From assembly GCF_014203275.1 (NCBI RefSeq), contig NZ_JACHIP010000002.1:744001-808000 (forward strand): a stretch of 64,000 nt of DNA, read 5' to 3'. This DNA is from Granulicella aggregans. Its GTDB lineage: Bacteria > Acidobacteriota > Terriglobia > Terriglobales > Acidobacteriaceae. The notes below the pieces were generated by a model. That model made no database searches, was not told the DNA's origin, and worked only from the letters and a program-made list of their open reading frames with translations. Every line of letters starts with the position of its first letter. Position 1 is the stretch's first letter. The position numbers and the translations under genes are program-made. Of this stretch, positions 43,235 to 52,333 are shown in pieces.

Positions 43235-44287
43235 ATGAGGACTTCACTGTGGAGCGGAGCGTTGGTCTTCCTGACGCTGGTGGTTGGAGCTTGCGGGCAT
43301 GGGATCGCTCAGAGTGTGGATTCTGACCATGACGGGATGAGTGATGGGCTGGAGCAGGCGCTGCTGGTGCAGTTTGCGCCAACGTTCATGATTGGGGAGC
43401 GTGACTGCTCGGATGTTCCGGCGGAGTTCCGGCCAGCAGTGAAGACGCCCGAGGTGGAGCACGAAAACGGCACGATCTACGGCCAGGTCTCTCCGGCGAA
43501 AGCGGGTGGCGGACGCAGGCAGGACGTGGAGATTCACTACTACCATCTGTGGCGGACGGACTGCGGAAAGCATGGGCATCCATTGGATACGGAGCATGTA
43601 GCGGTGTTGGTGCGCGCTTCCAGGTCTAGTGCGGAGTGGAAGCGGGACGATTGGAAAGCAATCTACTGGTACGCGGCGGCGCATGAGAATACGGTGTGCG
43701 ACGTCAGCCAGGTTGCGCGGGCGTCTACACTGCATGCGGAAGATCGCGGGGCGAGGGTTTGGATATCTCCGGGTAAACATGCTTCCTATCTCAATGGGGA
43801 GCTATGCCGACGCGGATGCGGCGCGGACAAGTGCGAAAGGATGGTCCCGTTGACGCCAGGTGGGATCGTGAACCTGGGCGAGGTGGGAGCACCGATGAAC
43901 GAGTCGGCGTTTATCGCGTCGAGGGCGTGGCCGCTGGCGGCGAAGATGTCGCAGACAAACTTTCCGGCAGAGCCGTTGGCGCGGCTGGAGGCGCTGCCCG
44001 ATACCGACATCGCTTGGGTCAACGCGGGCAGGCATCCGGCGCAGCAGATCATCTCGATCAGCAGCGCTACGGAGCAGAGCATTGCTGGTGGCGGGCACAA
44101 TGCGAGCTCGGCCATCTCGCTGGCCGGCGACTCAACTGGCAATGCGCTGTCGACCGCGCAGGATTCGACGGGCAACGCGCTTGGGACGAGCTATCGGAAG
44201 ACCAAGCATGCTCTCGGAAGCTCGGCGCGACATGTGGGCGAGGCGCTGCATGTGACGCCAAAGCCGGATGACTCCAAACCAAACTAG
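43235..44287 (+). CDS. exported protein of unknown function with calcium-type loop
   Basis: 350 residues from ATG 43235; the frame is open far upstream but there it is antisense to the glycosyltransferase. Signal peptide SLWSGALVFLTLVVGACGHGIAQ. Directly after it, DSDHDGMSDGLEQALL is a thrombospondin-type-3/EF-hand-like calcium loop. The next region (NGTIYGQVSP, EIHYYHLWRTDCGKHGHPLDTEHVAVLV, YAAAHENTVCDVS, VWISPGKHASYLNGELCRRGCGADKCERM) is cysteine-rich and loosely like Vps62-type proteins. The C-terminus has a repeated STGNALxT unit. Ends 4 bp into the convergent purD gene. Confidence 0.65.
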   Translation: MRTSLWSGALVFLTLVVGACGHGIAQSVDSDHDGMSDGLEQALLVQFAPTFMIGERDCSDVPAEFRPAVKTPEVEHENGTIYGQVSPAKAGGGRRQDVEIHYYHLWRTDCGKHGHPLDTEHVAVLVRASRSSAEWKRDDWKAIYWYAAAHENTVCDVSQVARASTLHAEDRGARVWISPGKHASYLNGELCRRGCGADKCERMVPLTPGGIVNLGEVGAPMNESAFIASRAWPLAAKMSQTNFPAEPLARLEALPDTDIAWVNAGRHPAQQIISISSATEQSIAGGGHNASSAISLAGDSTGNALSTAQDSTGNALGTSYRKTKHALGSSARHVGEALHVTPKPDDSKPN

Positions 44288-45693
44288 GGTTTTTGCAGGG
44301 CGCGCCAGCCTATATCGCGGCGGAATTGCATGCCTTCGAAGGTGATCTGGTCGAGGCGGGCGTAGGCCTGGTCGAGGGCGGAGCGTAGGTCGGCGGCGTA
44401 GGCGGTGATGCCAAGGACGCGGCCTCCGGCGGTGACGAGGGTTTCGCCCTTGAGCGACGTGCCGGAGTGGAAGACGGTGACGGCTTCGGTGTCGGATTGG
44501 GTGGTGAGGCCGGAGATGGAGCGGCCGCTGGGGTACTTGCCGGGGTAGCCCTCGCTGGCAGCGATGACACATACGCTCGCGCCGGACTTCATGGCAATGT
44601 CGAGCTTGTCGGCGGTGCCGTCGATGGTAGCGGTGAAGAGGTCGACGATGTCGGTTTTGTTGGTGTCGAGGCGGAGCATGAGGGCCTGGGTCTCTGGGTC
44701 GCCAAAGCGGGTATTGAACTCGAGGACCATGGGGAGGACGGGTCTACCGCCGAACGCAATACCGGGATCTTTTGCTTCGCCCAGGATGATGGCGATTTGG
44801 CTAATGGTATCGACACTTTGGAATTCCTCATTGGCGCCTTGCTCGGGGACCATCATGATGCCGCAGAAGAGGATGCCCTTGAAGGGAGTTCCGACGGCGG
44901 CCATACCGTCTACCACCGGCTGGGCGACGTTCGCGGTGAGCCAGTCGCGCATGGCGGGCGACATCAAGGCGTCCGTGGAGTAGGCTCCCATGCCGCCGGT
45001 GTTGGGGCCGGTATCGCCTTCGCCGATACGCTTGTGGTCCTGCGCGGCGGCGAGCGGGACGGCGTGGGTGCCGTCGCAGAGAGCGAAGAAGGAAAGCTCT
45101 TCGCCGTGAAGGAACTCTTCAAGGACGACCTGGTCGACGGCTGCTCCGAGTAGCGCGCCGGAGAACATTTCGTCAGCTGCTTGTTGGGCCTCTTCCCTGC
45201 TGGCGCAGATGACTACGCCTTTGCCGGCAGCCAGGCCATCGGCCTTGACGACTACAGGAAGGGCGAATGCGATGAGTTCGCGTGCGACGTCTTCGGGCGA
45301 GTCGCATACGACGTAGCCGGCGGTGGGGATGCCGTGCTGCTGCATGAATTGCTTGGCGAAGGCCTTGCTTGACTCGAGTTCGGCGGCGGCTTTGGTGGGG
45401 CCGAAGACGCGGAGGCCGTGGCGTTCGAGTTCGTCGACGAGACCGAAGGCGAGGGGGATTTCGGGGCCGATGACGGTAAGGTCGGGCCCCTCAGAGAGCG
45501 TGAGGGCGAGCATGGCTTCGAGGTTGGTGCCGTCAATGGGGACGCAGCGGACGGGAATCTTCGCGGTTGCTCCCCAGGCGGCGATGCCGCCGTTGCCGGG
45601 TGCGATGACCAATTCGGTGACGCGGGGGGATTGCGCGATGGCCCATGCGAGGGCGTGTTCGCGGCCTCCGCCGCCTAATACGAGAACCTTCAT
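44284..45693 (-). CDS. purD: phosphoribosylamine--glycine ligase
   Basis: 469 residues from ATG 45693 (MKVLVLGGGGREHALAWAIAQ). ATP-grasp enzyme of purine synthesis that joins glycine to phosphoribosylamine. Signature regions: HGIPTAGYVVCDSPEDVARELI, VVKADGLAAGKGVVICASREEA, LHGEELSFFALCDG, DHKRIGEGDTGPNTGGMGAYS, and FNTRFGDPETQALMLRL. About 35 residues between VNGxPxxG-like GTPFKGILFCGIMMV and VLEFNTRFG are an insertion (EQGANEEFQSVDTISQIAIILGEAKDPGIAFGGRP) absent from the usual enzyme. The stop overlaps the end of the convergent gene by 4 bp. Confidence 0.96.
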   Translation of the reverse strand: MKVLVLGGGGREHALAWAIAQSPRVTELVIAPGNGGIAAWGATAKIPVRCVPIDGTNLEAMLALTLSEGPDLTVIGPEIPLAFGLVDELERHGLRVFGPTKAAAELESSKAFAKQFMQQHGIPTAGYVVCDSPEDVARELIAFALPVVVKADGLAAGKGVVICASREEAQQAADEMFSGALLGAAVDQVVLEEFLHGEELSFFALCDGTHAVPLAAAQDHKRIGEGDTGPNTGGMGAYSTDALMSPAMRDWLTANVAQPVVDGMAAVGTPFKGILFCGIMMVPEQGANEEFQSVDTISQIAIILGEAKDPGIAFGGRPVLPMVLEFNTRFGDPETQALMLRLDTNKTDIVDLFTATIDGTADKLDIAMKSGASVCVIAASEGYPGKYPSGRSISGLTTQSDTEAVTVFHSGTSLKGETLVTAGGRVLGITAYAADLRSALDQAYARLDQITFEGMQFRRDIGWRALQKP

Positions 45694-45764
45694 TTTTCGG
45701 TGAGTCTCCAGAGATTGATGATAGATGGTTTCGGAAGGGTCACTAAGGTAGGGGAGCGTCTTAC

Positions 45765-45802
45765 GTCCCACTCATGCGATGAAGCCGCATGAATGGGGCA
45801 CC
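45765..45802. repeat. dispersed hairpin repeat, copy 3 of 3
   Basis: CCCACTCATGC (45767-45777) pairs with GCATGAATGGG (45787-45797). It lies between purD's promoter and the end of the mntR gene. It shares the outer bases, loop GATGAAGCC-type, and GGGGCAC end with the copies at 36362-36400 and 26934-26969. Confidence 0.65.
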
Positions 45803-45831
45803 CGAACATTCTGGGCACCCGGTGCCTGCGG

Positions 45832-46506
45832 CTATTTCGTGAGCGGCAGGATGCGGACCTCGCGGGCTACCTCTGGGGAAAGATCAAGCGCGGTCGTGGA
45901 GCGGCCGATGCGGACGGAGTAGCTGTCTGACGGTGAGCGGGTGACGCGGACCTTCGTCCCTGGAGTCAGGCCGTTGGCTTGCAAAGAGCGGAGAGTGGGG
46001 GCGTCGCGGTCGGAGATGCTGTCGACGATGAAGGTGCCCTCGGAGACGTCGGTGAGGCACATAGAGGAGCGCGGCGGCATCTCGCCTTCGAGCGAAGGGA
46101 TGGCGTGGCCGTGGGGGTCGGTGGTGGGGTGGCCGAGCTTGGCGGCGATGCGCTCTTCAAAGCGCTCAGAGATGAAGTGTTCGAGGCGTTCGGCCTCTTC
46201 GTGGAGCTCTTCGATGGGGTAGTCGAGGACCTCGTAGAGGAAGGTCTCGATGAGGCGGTGGTGGCGCACGATCTCGAGGGCGCGACGACGGCCCGAGGGC
46301 GAGAGGAGAACGCCGCGGTGGCGCTCGTACTCGACGAAAGGTGCGGCTGCGGCGGCGAGCTTCTGCAGCATGTTGGTGACCGAGGCTGGCGCGACGCCGA
46401 GGTGAGCGGCGAGGGCGTTGCTGGCTACACGGCCGGGCTGACGCTCGCCGAGAGTGAGAATCGCCTTGAGGTAGTTGTCGACGGATTCAGTGCTGCGTTG
46501 GGGCAT
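45832..46506 (-). CDS. mntR: DtxR/MntR-family metal-dependent repressor
   Basis: 224 residues from ATG 46506 (MPQRSTESVDNYLKAIL). The N-terminal winged helix (VASNALAAHLGVAPASVTNMLQKLAAAAAPFVEYERHRGVLLSPSGRRRALEIVRHHRLIETFL) is followed by a dimer/metal domain (EELHEEAERLEHFISERFEERIAAKLGHPTTDPHGHAIP) and a C-terminal FeoA/SH3-like domain. It is divergent from an NRAMP transporter and the TTAGGT-AA-ACCTAA box lies between, so it represses manganese (or iron) uptake when metal is sufficient. Whether Mn or Fe is sensed is not certain. Confidence 0.9.
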   Translation of the reverse strand: MPQRSTESVDNYLKAILTLGERQPGRVASNALAAHLGVAPASVTNMLQKLAAAAAPFVEYERHRGVLLSPSGRRRALEIVRHHRLIETFLYEVLDYPIEELHEEAERLEHFISERFEERIAAKLGHPTTDPHGHAIPSLEGEMPPRSSMCLTDVSEGTFIVDSISDRDAPTLRSLQANGLTPGTKVRVTRSPSDSYSVRIGRSTTALDLSPEVAREVRILPLTK

Positions 46507-46562
46507 GGGATCTTTCAAAGCGGTACGACTTCGGAGTTAACAGTTTGACTCAGAAGTTTGAT

Positions 46563-46576
46563 TTAGGTAAACCTAA
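46563..46576. promoter_or_regulatory. MntR/DtxR box
   Basis: TTAGGT-AA-ACCTAA (46563-46576) is a perfect 6-bp inverted repeat typical of DtxR-family operators (TTAGGTTAxCCTAA). It lies between mntR and mntH, so it probably controls both. Confidence 0.75.
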
Positions 46577-46603
46577 TAAGTAGGCAAGACTAAATTTGGA
46601 CGA

Positions 46604-47986
46604 TTGAGGCAGGCGGAATTGGGATCGGGATCAACAGTACGGGATGCGGAGACGACGGACTTCGGCGCGGTGCCGCAGGAGGTAAAGCGCGGCGAGTTGA
46701 TGCGTTACCTCGGCCCGGCGTTCGTTGCGAGCGTGGCTTATATCGATCCCGGCAACTTCGCTGCGAATATCCAGGGCGGAAGCCAGTTTGGGTACAAGCT
46801 GCTTTGGGTGCTGTTGTGGTCGAACGCAATGGCAATTCTCGTCCAGTATCTTTCGGCCAAGCTCGGGATCGTGACCGGGCTGACGCTGCCGCAGAACTGC
46901 CGAAAGCACTTCTCGCGACGGAATACGATTCTGCTTTGGATTGCGGCTGAGGTGTCGGCGATTGCGACCGACCTGGCGGAGTTCTTGGGAGCTGCGATCG
47001 GGATTTACCTTCTGTTCGGAACGCCGCTGCTGGAGTATGGATTTTCGCGGACGGGGACTCTGTTTGTTGCAGCGGTGGCGGCTTCGGTGCTGGTGTTCGG
47101 GATTCTGGCGCTTGAGGTCGCGGGGTACCGGTGGTTCGAGGGCGGCATCATCGGGTTCGTTGCGATCATTGGGGTCTGCTATGCGGTAGAGGTCTTCCTG
47201 GTACATCCTGACTGGCGCAACGTGGCCTTGCATACGCTGGTGCCGATGCTGGATGGGAGCAGCGCGAAGTCGTTCCACGACAGCATCTACACGGCAGTCG
47301 CGATGCTGGGCGCTACCGTGATGCCGCATGTGGTGTATCTGCATTCAGCGCTGGTGCAGCCGCGTTTGAAGGAGCTTGAGGCCAAGGACCAACGGCGGCT
47401 GGCGGGTACGACTTCAGGCATGAATACGAGCCGGAGGCGTTACCTACGCTACGAGCTGATCGACATCATCGTAGCGATGAACGGGGCTTGGCTGATCAAC
47501 TCGGCAATGATCGTGATGGCGGCCATGGCGCTTGCGCACACGGGATTTGCGGCTCCTTCGATCGAGGATGCTTACCGGACGCTGGGACCGCTGCTAGGGC
47601 CGGCGGCGGCGATGATGTTCGCGGTCGCGCTGCTGTGTTCGGGGCTCTCGTCATCCACGGTTGGGGTGCTGGCTGGACAGGTGATTATCGAAGGATTTCT
47701 GGACATCAAGTTTCCGATCTTTGTCCGACGGCTGATTACGATCATTCCGGCGCTGGCGGTGATCGCCATTGGGCTCGACCCGTTGAAGATATTGGTGCTG
47801 TCGCAGGTGGTGTTGAGCTTTACTCTGCCGTTTGCTCTGGTGCCGTTGCTGATTTTGACGAATCGGAGCGGGGTGATGGGTGAGTTTTTGAGTCCGCCTA
47901 GAGTTCGTGTTGCGGGGTGGGTGACGGTGGGGATTATTGTGGCATTGAATGTGGTGCTGGTGGGGCAGTTGGCTATAGGTGGGTAG
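46604..47986 (+). CDS. mntH: NRAMP-family manganese/iron transporter
   Basis: About 460 residues if started at TTG 46604; TTG 46619 after GAGGCAGGCGG is equally possible. Eleven hydrophobic segments. NRAMP metal-site motifs are intact: DPGN in helix 1 (YIDPGNFAANIQGGSQFGY) and MPH in helix 6 (GATVMPHVVYLHSALVQPR). It uses proton symport to import Mn2+ or Fe2+. It is divergent from mntR with a clear operator between, so it is probably induced when metal is scarce. Confidence 0.94.
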   Translation: MRQAELGSGSTVRDAETTDFGAVPQEVKRGELMRYLGPAFVASVAYIDPGNFAANIQGGSQFGYKLLWVLLWSNAMAILVQYLSAKLGIVTGLTLPQNCRKHFSRRNTILLWIAAEVSAIATDLAEFLGAAIGIYLLFGTPLLEYGFSRTGTLFVAAVAASVLVFGILALEVAGYRWFEGGIIGFVAIIGVCYAVEVFLVHPDWRNVALHTLVPMLDGSSAKSFHDSIYTAVAMLGATVMPHVVYLHSALVQPRLKELEAKDQRRLAGTTSGMNTSRRRYLRYELIDIIVAMNGAWLINSAMIVMAAMALAHTGFAAPSIEDAYRTLGPLLGPAAAMMFAVALLCSGLSSSTVGVLAGQVIIEGFLDIKFPIFVRRLITIIPALAVIAIGLDPLKILVLSQVVLSFTLPFALVPLLILTNRSGVMGEFLSPPRVRVAGWVTVGIIVALNVVLVGQLAIGG

Positions 47987-48026
47987 GCTAGGCCCGTTTT
48001 CGCGACGTGGCGGTACGTTCGTGGTT

Positions 48027-48122
48027 AAAAGGTTCGGGCGGCTGAGGTGATGTGGGCGGTATCGGGGTCCTTCGACTGCGTTTGGGCGCAAGTGCGCGCC
48101 AAACGCCGCTCAGGATGGCGGG
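48027..48122 (+). repeat. 3'-end repeat unit, copy A
   Basis: The segment from the AAAAGGTTCGGGCGG at 48027 onward to CTCAGGATGGCGGG shares the exact 19-mer CGGGGTCCTTCGACTGCGT (48063-48081) and its flanks with 63659-63764. CGTTTGG and CCAAACG inside form a hairpin. It follows the mntH stop. Confidence 0.6.
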
Positions 48123-48135
48123 TTTGTGATGATGG

Positions 48136-51100
48136 CTAGAACGAGAGGCGGGCTCCGAACTGGAACTGGCGGGGATCGGAGGCGGCGGTGGGGCGGCCTG
48201 CGTTGGTGTAGAGAAGGTTTACGTCCAGGGTGTTGTTCTTGTTGATGAGGTTGAAGGCGTCGGCGGTGATTTGCAGGGCTATCTCGTGGGGGAGAACGAA
48301 GGCACGGGCGAGGCGGAAGTCGGTGAAGACTACGTAGGGTTTTACGGCGGCGTTGCGGCCGAGGTTGCCGCTGAAGTGGCTGTCGGTGGAGCCGGCGTTG
48401 GCGGGAGCGTCGATGTAGCAGGGAAGGTTGAAGGCTCCGGTGGGGGAGAACTTCGAGGCTACGGGGGCGGTGCCGCAGCTGGTGGGGGCACTGTCGGGTG
48501 TGACGGCGTTGGGGCGGTCGGTGAGTGGGTTGAAGTCGAAGTTGGTGTCGGTACCGGTGAGGATGTTGAAGGGGCGGCCGGAGGAGATCTCGATGATGGG
48601 AGCGACGGTGAAGCCGGAGAGTGCTTTCTGCATGAAGGGCGAGCTCATGAACTTACCTGATCCGACTTTGCCGGAGTTGTAGACGCCGCTGAGGACGAGG
48701 CGATGGCGTTGGTCGAAGGCGGAGCGGGAGCGTTCGGCGTTGGGGGCGAAGTTGTTTTGCGGGGAGTCGGAGGTGGAGACAACATCGGTGGAGTCGTCGA
48801 TGGCGTGGGACCAGGTGTAGCTGAGAAGGCCCTCGAAGTTGGCGGAGTAGGTCTTCTTGAGGTTGACGGAGAGGCCGTTGTAGCTGGAGGTGCCGGTGGT
48901 GAGGTTTGGTGTCATGTCGCCGAAGGGGACGGCCTGGCCGATGCCGAGGCCATAGGCGGCAGCAAGTTCGCTGGCGAGTTCGACGCACTGGCCTGCGCCC
49001 TGAGAGTCGAGGAACTGGCCTAGCGAGGTGTTGAGGCCAGAGCGGCGGAAGAAGTTGAGCAGCGGCGGGGCGACGTAGGGGCCATTGGGGCCTACTCCGC
49101 ACGGGACGGTGCCACTAGCCGTGGCGACGGTAAGAGGGTTCGAGGTGCCGGAGGCGACGGCGGATTGCGGGGTTCCGGGGAAGACTCCGGCGGAGCCTGC
49201 GTTGACTGCGGCGACGGCGTTGCGCCAGTTGGCGACGACCAGAGCGGGGTTGACCGGGTTGACGTTGATGGGGCGGTTGAGGTCGCGGCCTCCGGTGGAG
49301 TTGAAGGCGACGTTGAGCGAGTAGTTGTGGCCGAGGTCGCGCTCGATTCCGAAGGAGATCTGCTGGACGTAGGGGGTTACGTAGTGGAGATCCGCAGGGA
49401 GGCCGGAGGGCAGGATGGCGAGTGGGAATCCGGCGGCGAGGTAGTTCTGGTTGACGAAGAGGGAGGCGGAGTTGTCGGGGTCGAAGCGCTGCTGGCCGGG
49501 GATGTAGTTGAGGCTAGGGACGGGCAGGCAGTTTGCGTTGCTTAGCGAGCCCTGGAAGGTGTTGGTCGCGTTGAGATTGAGAGGGCTCAAGGTGCTGGCC
49601 GCGGTGCAAGGCGCTCCGCCGGCGAGGATGACGAGCGGTACGGCGCTGGCGTTGAACTTGAGCGACTGCGACTCGAGGTTACCTGGCGCGCGGTCGTAGA
49701 AGAGGCCATAGTTGGCGCGGACGACAGTCTTGCCGTCGCCGGTGATGTCCCAGGCAGCACCAATGCGGGGGGCGACGTTCGAGTCCTGGAGGCGGATGCC
49801 TTCGCGGACACCGTAGGCGCGTTCGGCGGAGTTGGTTGCGGAGTTCAGGGCCAACTGCGTAGGGAAGGATTCGACGTCGTAGCGGACGCCGTAGTTGAGG
49901 GTGATGCGCGAGGTGATGCGCCAACTGTCCTCGAGGAAGCCCCCCAGGGTCTTGAGGTCGTACTTGGTGCTGGTCTTGCCGATGCCTTGCGCGAAGGACT
50001 GTGGCAGGCCGAGGCCGTAGGCCTGGATGGGCGAGAAGCCGGGGAGGCCGGCTAGTGCTGGCGAGACATCGGTCGCGCTGAGGGCGGCGAAGCTGTAGTC
50101 GCCGCCACCGTAGAGCTGGCCCTGCTTGAGGTTGATGACGATGTAGCGGAGGTCGATGCCGGCCTTGGCGGTGTGGCTGCCGCGGGTGTAGGTGAAGTTG
50201 TCCTGGAGCTGGGACTGGTCTTCGATGCGGTCGACGACGGAAAAGGGGGTCTTGCCGAAGTAGGCGAAGCCGGGGATGTTGACGGCGGCACCGTCTCCGC
50301 CGAGAGAGTTGGTGTTGGCGAACATGATGGGGTGGCGAGCGAACTGGAAGCGAAGCTCGTTGACCTTGTTCGAGCCGAAGAGAACAGTGTGCTGGCCGAG
50401 GATGGAGTAGTCGTGGAAGCGCTGGGTGGCGGTGCGGGAGAAGGAGTTTTCGCCGAGGTTCTGGTTGGCGGCGTTCTCCTGGATGCCGGAGACGAAGCTG
50501 GGGCTAACGCTGGCGCGGAGGAATAGCTGCTGGTTTTCTGTGAGCTTGTGATCGAGGCGGAGGGAGTAGACCTCTGTCTTTTCGCCGATGGGGAAGTTGC
50601 CGATGAGCGAGTTCAGTGGGACGAACGACGCGGGCGTCGCCTGGCCGGAGGTGACGAAGTTTGCGGCTCCGATGGTGGGCTGGAGGAAGCCGGGGTTCTG
50701 GCCGGTGGTTGAGAGTGAAGAGGATGATCCGACGAGGGCGATGTACTGCTGGATGCCGGGAGTTGCGGCGGGGAGAGAGCCGAGGGCGGCGGCCTGCTGC
50801 GGGGTTCCCTGGATGGAGACGGTGCCGGAGGGGTAGCCGAAGAATTTGCTGACGTCGATGGCTGTGAGGCCGAAGTTGTTGGAGCCGATGTCGGAGAAGC
50901 CGGTCTCGTTACGGCGGGTGATCTCGGTGGAGAAGAAGTAGAAGGTCTTGTCGGGGATGATAGCTCCGCCTACAGTGAAGCCGGCCTGGACGCGGGTGTA
51001 GGCAGGCTGAGCCACAGTGCTAAACGGATTTGTGGCTTGGATATAGCGGTTGCGGAGGAAGCCAAAGGCGCTGGCGTGGGTCTTGTTCGAACCGGATTTG

Positions 51101-51834
51101 GTGATGATATTGACGACGCCACCGGAGGCGCGGCCGTACTCCGCCGCGAAGCCGTTGGTGATGATCTGGAACTCCTGGACGGCGTCCTGGGAGACGGTGG
51201 CGCGGGTTCCGCCGGAGACGTAGTCGCCCGAGTCTGCGCCATCGACGTTGATGGAGTTGGAGCGGGCTCGGACTCCGCCAAAGTTGAGGCCGGAGGTGGG
51301 GATCGCTCCGACAGAGGGTGCGGCGTCGCGGGCGATCTGCGAGTTGGTGAGGGTGAAGTTGATGTAGTTGCGGCCGTTAGTGGGGAGGTTGGTGATCTTG
51401 AGCTGGTCGACGGTGGTCGATTGGGAGCTGCGCTGGGTTTCAATGACGTCGGCGCTGGACTGAACGACGATGATCTGGCCTACGGAGGCGACCTGGAGCG
51501 TGACGGGAAGCTCGGCCTGTTCGCCTACGGTAAGGGTGATGTTTTTTTGCTCGAGGGTATTGAAGAGGTTCGCCTTAACGGTAAGGATGTAGGTTCCCGG
51601 GGGCAGAAGGAGAAGCTGGTAGTTCCCTGCTCCATCGCTCGTGTCTGTGCGGGTGAAGCCCTTGCTCTCGTCGGCGATGGTGACGGTTGCGCCCGGAATG
51701 GCTGCGCCGGTGGAGTCGCGGATGGTACCGGAGAGCTGGGCGGTGGCGGTGTTCTGGCCGTGGAGCGCCGGGGATGCGAAGCCTACAGCGAACAGCAGGA
51801 GCGCGGGGAGGCTCCGCAGAGTACGGATGAGCAT
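48136..51834 (-). CDS. TonB-dependent receptor with carboxypeptidase-like N-terminal domain
   Basis: 1232 residues from ATG 51834 with AGAGGTG upstream (a start at 51843 is in frame). Order: signal peptide, carboxypeptidase-regulatory-like beta-sandwich (about 35-120: ATAQLSGTIRDSTGAAIPGATVTIAD), plug domain ([67 protein letters not shown]) and a long beta-barrel ending GARLSF with the C-terminal Phe that targets the BAM complex. This Oar/Cna_B-like group is hugely expanded in acidobacteria, where it is thought to take up complex sugars or peptides. No SusD partner or substrate genes sit next to it. Confidence 0.93.
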   Translation of the reverse strand: MLIRTLRSLPALLLFAVGFASPALHGQNTATAQLSGTIRDSTGAAIPGATVTIADESKGFTRTDTSDGAGNYQLLLLPPGTYILTVKANLFNTLEQKNITLTVGEQAELPVTLQVASVGQIIVVQSSADVIETQRSSQSTTVDQLKITNLPTNGRNYINFTLTNSQIARDAAPSVGAIPTSGLNFGGVRARSNSINVDGADSGDYVSGGTRATVSQDAVQEFQIITNGFAAEYGRASGGVVNIITKSGSNKTHASAFGFLRNRYIQATNPFSTVAQPAYTRVQAGFTVGGAIIPDKTFYFFSTEITRRNETGFSDIGSNNFGLTAIDVSKFFGYPSGTVSIQGTPQQAAALGSLPAATPGIQQYIALVGSSSSLSTTGQNPGFLQPTIGAANFVTSGQATPASFVPLNSLIGNFPIGEKTEVYSLRLDHKLTENQQLFLRASVSPSFVSGIQENAANQNLGENSFSRTATQRFHDYSILGQHTVLFGSNKVNELRFQFARHPIMFANTNSLGGDGAAVNIPGFAYFGKTPFSVVDRIEDQSQLQDNFTYTRGSHTAKAGIDLRYIVINLKQGQLYGGGDYSFAALSATDVSPALAGLPGFSPIQAYGLGLPQSFAQGIGKTSTKYDLKTLGGFLEDSWRITSRITLNYGVRYDVESFPTQLALNSATNSAERAYGVREGIRLQDSNVAPRIGAAWDITGDGKTVVRANYGLFYDRAPGNLESQSLKFNASAVPLVILAGGAPCTAASTLSPLNLNATNTFQGSLSNANCLPVPSLNYIPGQQRFDPDNSASLFVNQNYLAAGFPLAILPSGLPADLHYVTPYVQQISFGIERDLGHNYSLNVAFNSTGGRDLNRPINVNPVNPALVVANWRNAVAAVNAGSAGVFPGTPQSAVASGTSNPLTVATASGTVPCGVGPNGPYVAPPLLNFFRRSGLNTSLGQFLDSQGAGQCVELASELAAAYGLGIGQAVPFGDMTPNLTTGTSSYNGLSVNLKKTYSANFEGLLSYTWSHAIDDSTDVVSTSDSPQNNFAPNAERSRSAFDQRHRLVLSGVYNSGKVGSGKFMSSPFMQKALSGFTVAPIIEISSGRPFNILTGTDTNFDFNPLTDRPNAVTPDSAPTSCGTAPVASKFSPTGAFNLPCYIDAPANAGSTDSHFSGNLGRNAAVKPYVVFTDFRLARAFVLPHEIALQITADAFNLINKNNTLDVNLLYTNAGRPTAASDPRQFQFGARLSF

Positions 51835-51843
51835 GTAGGACAC

Positions 51844-52153
51844 CTCTGCGAAATAGTGTCTGCCCGGTGAGGTTCGTGGCGGATAAAGACTACGATTTCG
51901 CGCGGGAATCTTCTACATGAATGAGCATTCAGTATGCAAGACGATTGATTAAGGATGCGGGACCGAATGGTTTACAAGGGATGGAGCCGGGGAGCAGGCG
52001 GTCGGGCTTCGCTCGATGGCCACATCTCCAAATCGAGATGTAAGGGCACTCAGCAAAAGAGCGCTATGGGACCGGTGTACGCGCGGTATACCTGATTAGC
52101 TCTCGACGAGACGAGGCCAGGGCAGACTTCAGTCGAGCTTTGCCCCAGTCGTT
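51844..52153. other. intergenic stretch with no gene seen
   Basis: About 310 bp between the receptor start and the small gene. It holds the receptor promoter (not resolved). CTCGAC and GTCGAG near 52098-52137 can pair. No coding frame or repeat is evident. Confidence 0.5.
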
Positions 52154-52333
52154 CTATGTGAGCTCAGGCGACATATCAGGCAGGTGACCGGCGTGCAAGG
52201 AGATCGTTTGCATCTCGTCTCCGATCATCGTGGCGATCAGGACGCAGTCTCTTCCAGACTCCGGGTCCTCGGCCTTAAAGTGCCAAGGTATGACGTACGT
52301 TTCAGCTCGTTCGGCGTGCGTAGGCTGATCCAT
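52154..52333 (-). CDS. 59-residue protein of unknown function
   Basis: Starts at ATG 52333 after an excellent GGAGGATTCA; the longer frame to 52495 has no ribosome site. The product (MDQPTHAERAETYVIPWHF, then KAEDPESGRDCVLIATMIGDEMQTISLH) is acidic, with no membrane segment. The ribosome site and position are the evidence that it is real; I recognise no family. It is divergent from the radical SAM gene, with about 330 bp between. Confidence 0.6.
   Translation of the reverse strand: MDQPTHAERAETYVIPWHFKAEDPESGRDCVLIATMIGDEMQTISLHAGHLPDMSPELT

Noticed and set aside
48271-51870. glycine/valine-rich frames opposite the TonB-dependent receptor
   Set aside because: Antisense shadows of a clear receptor gene.
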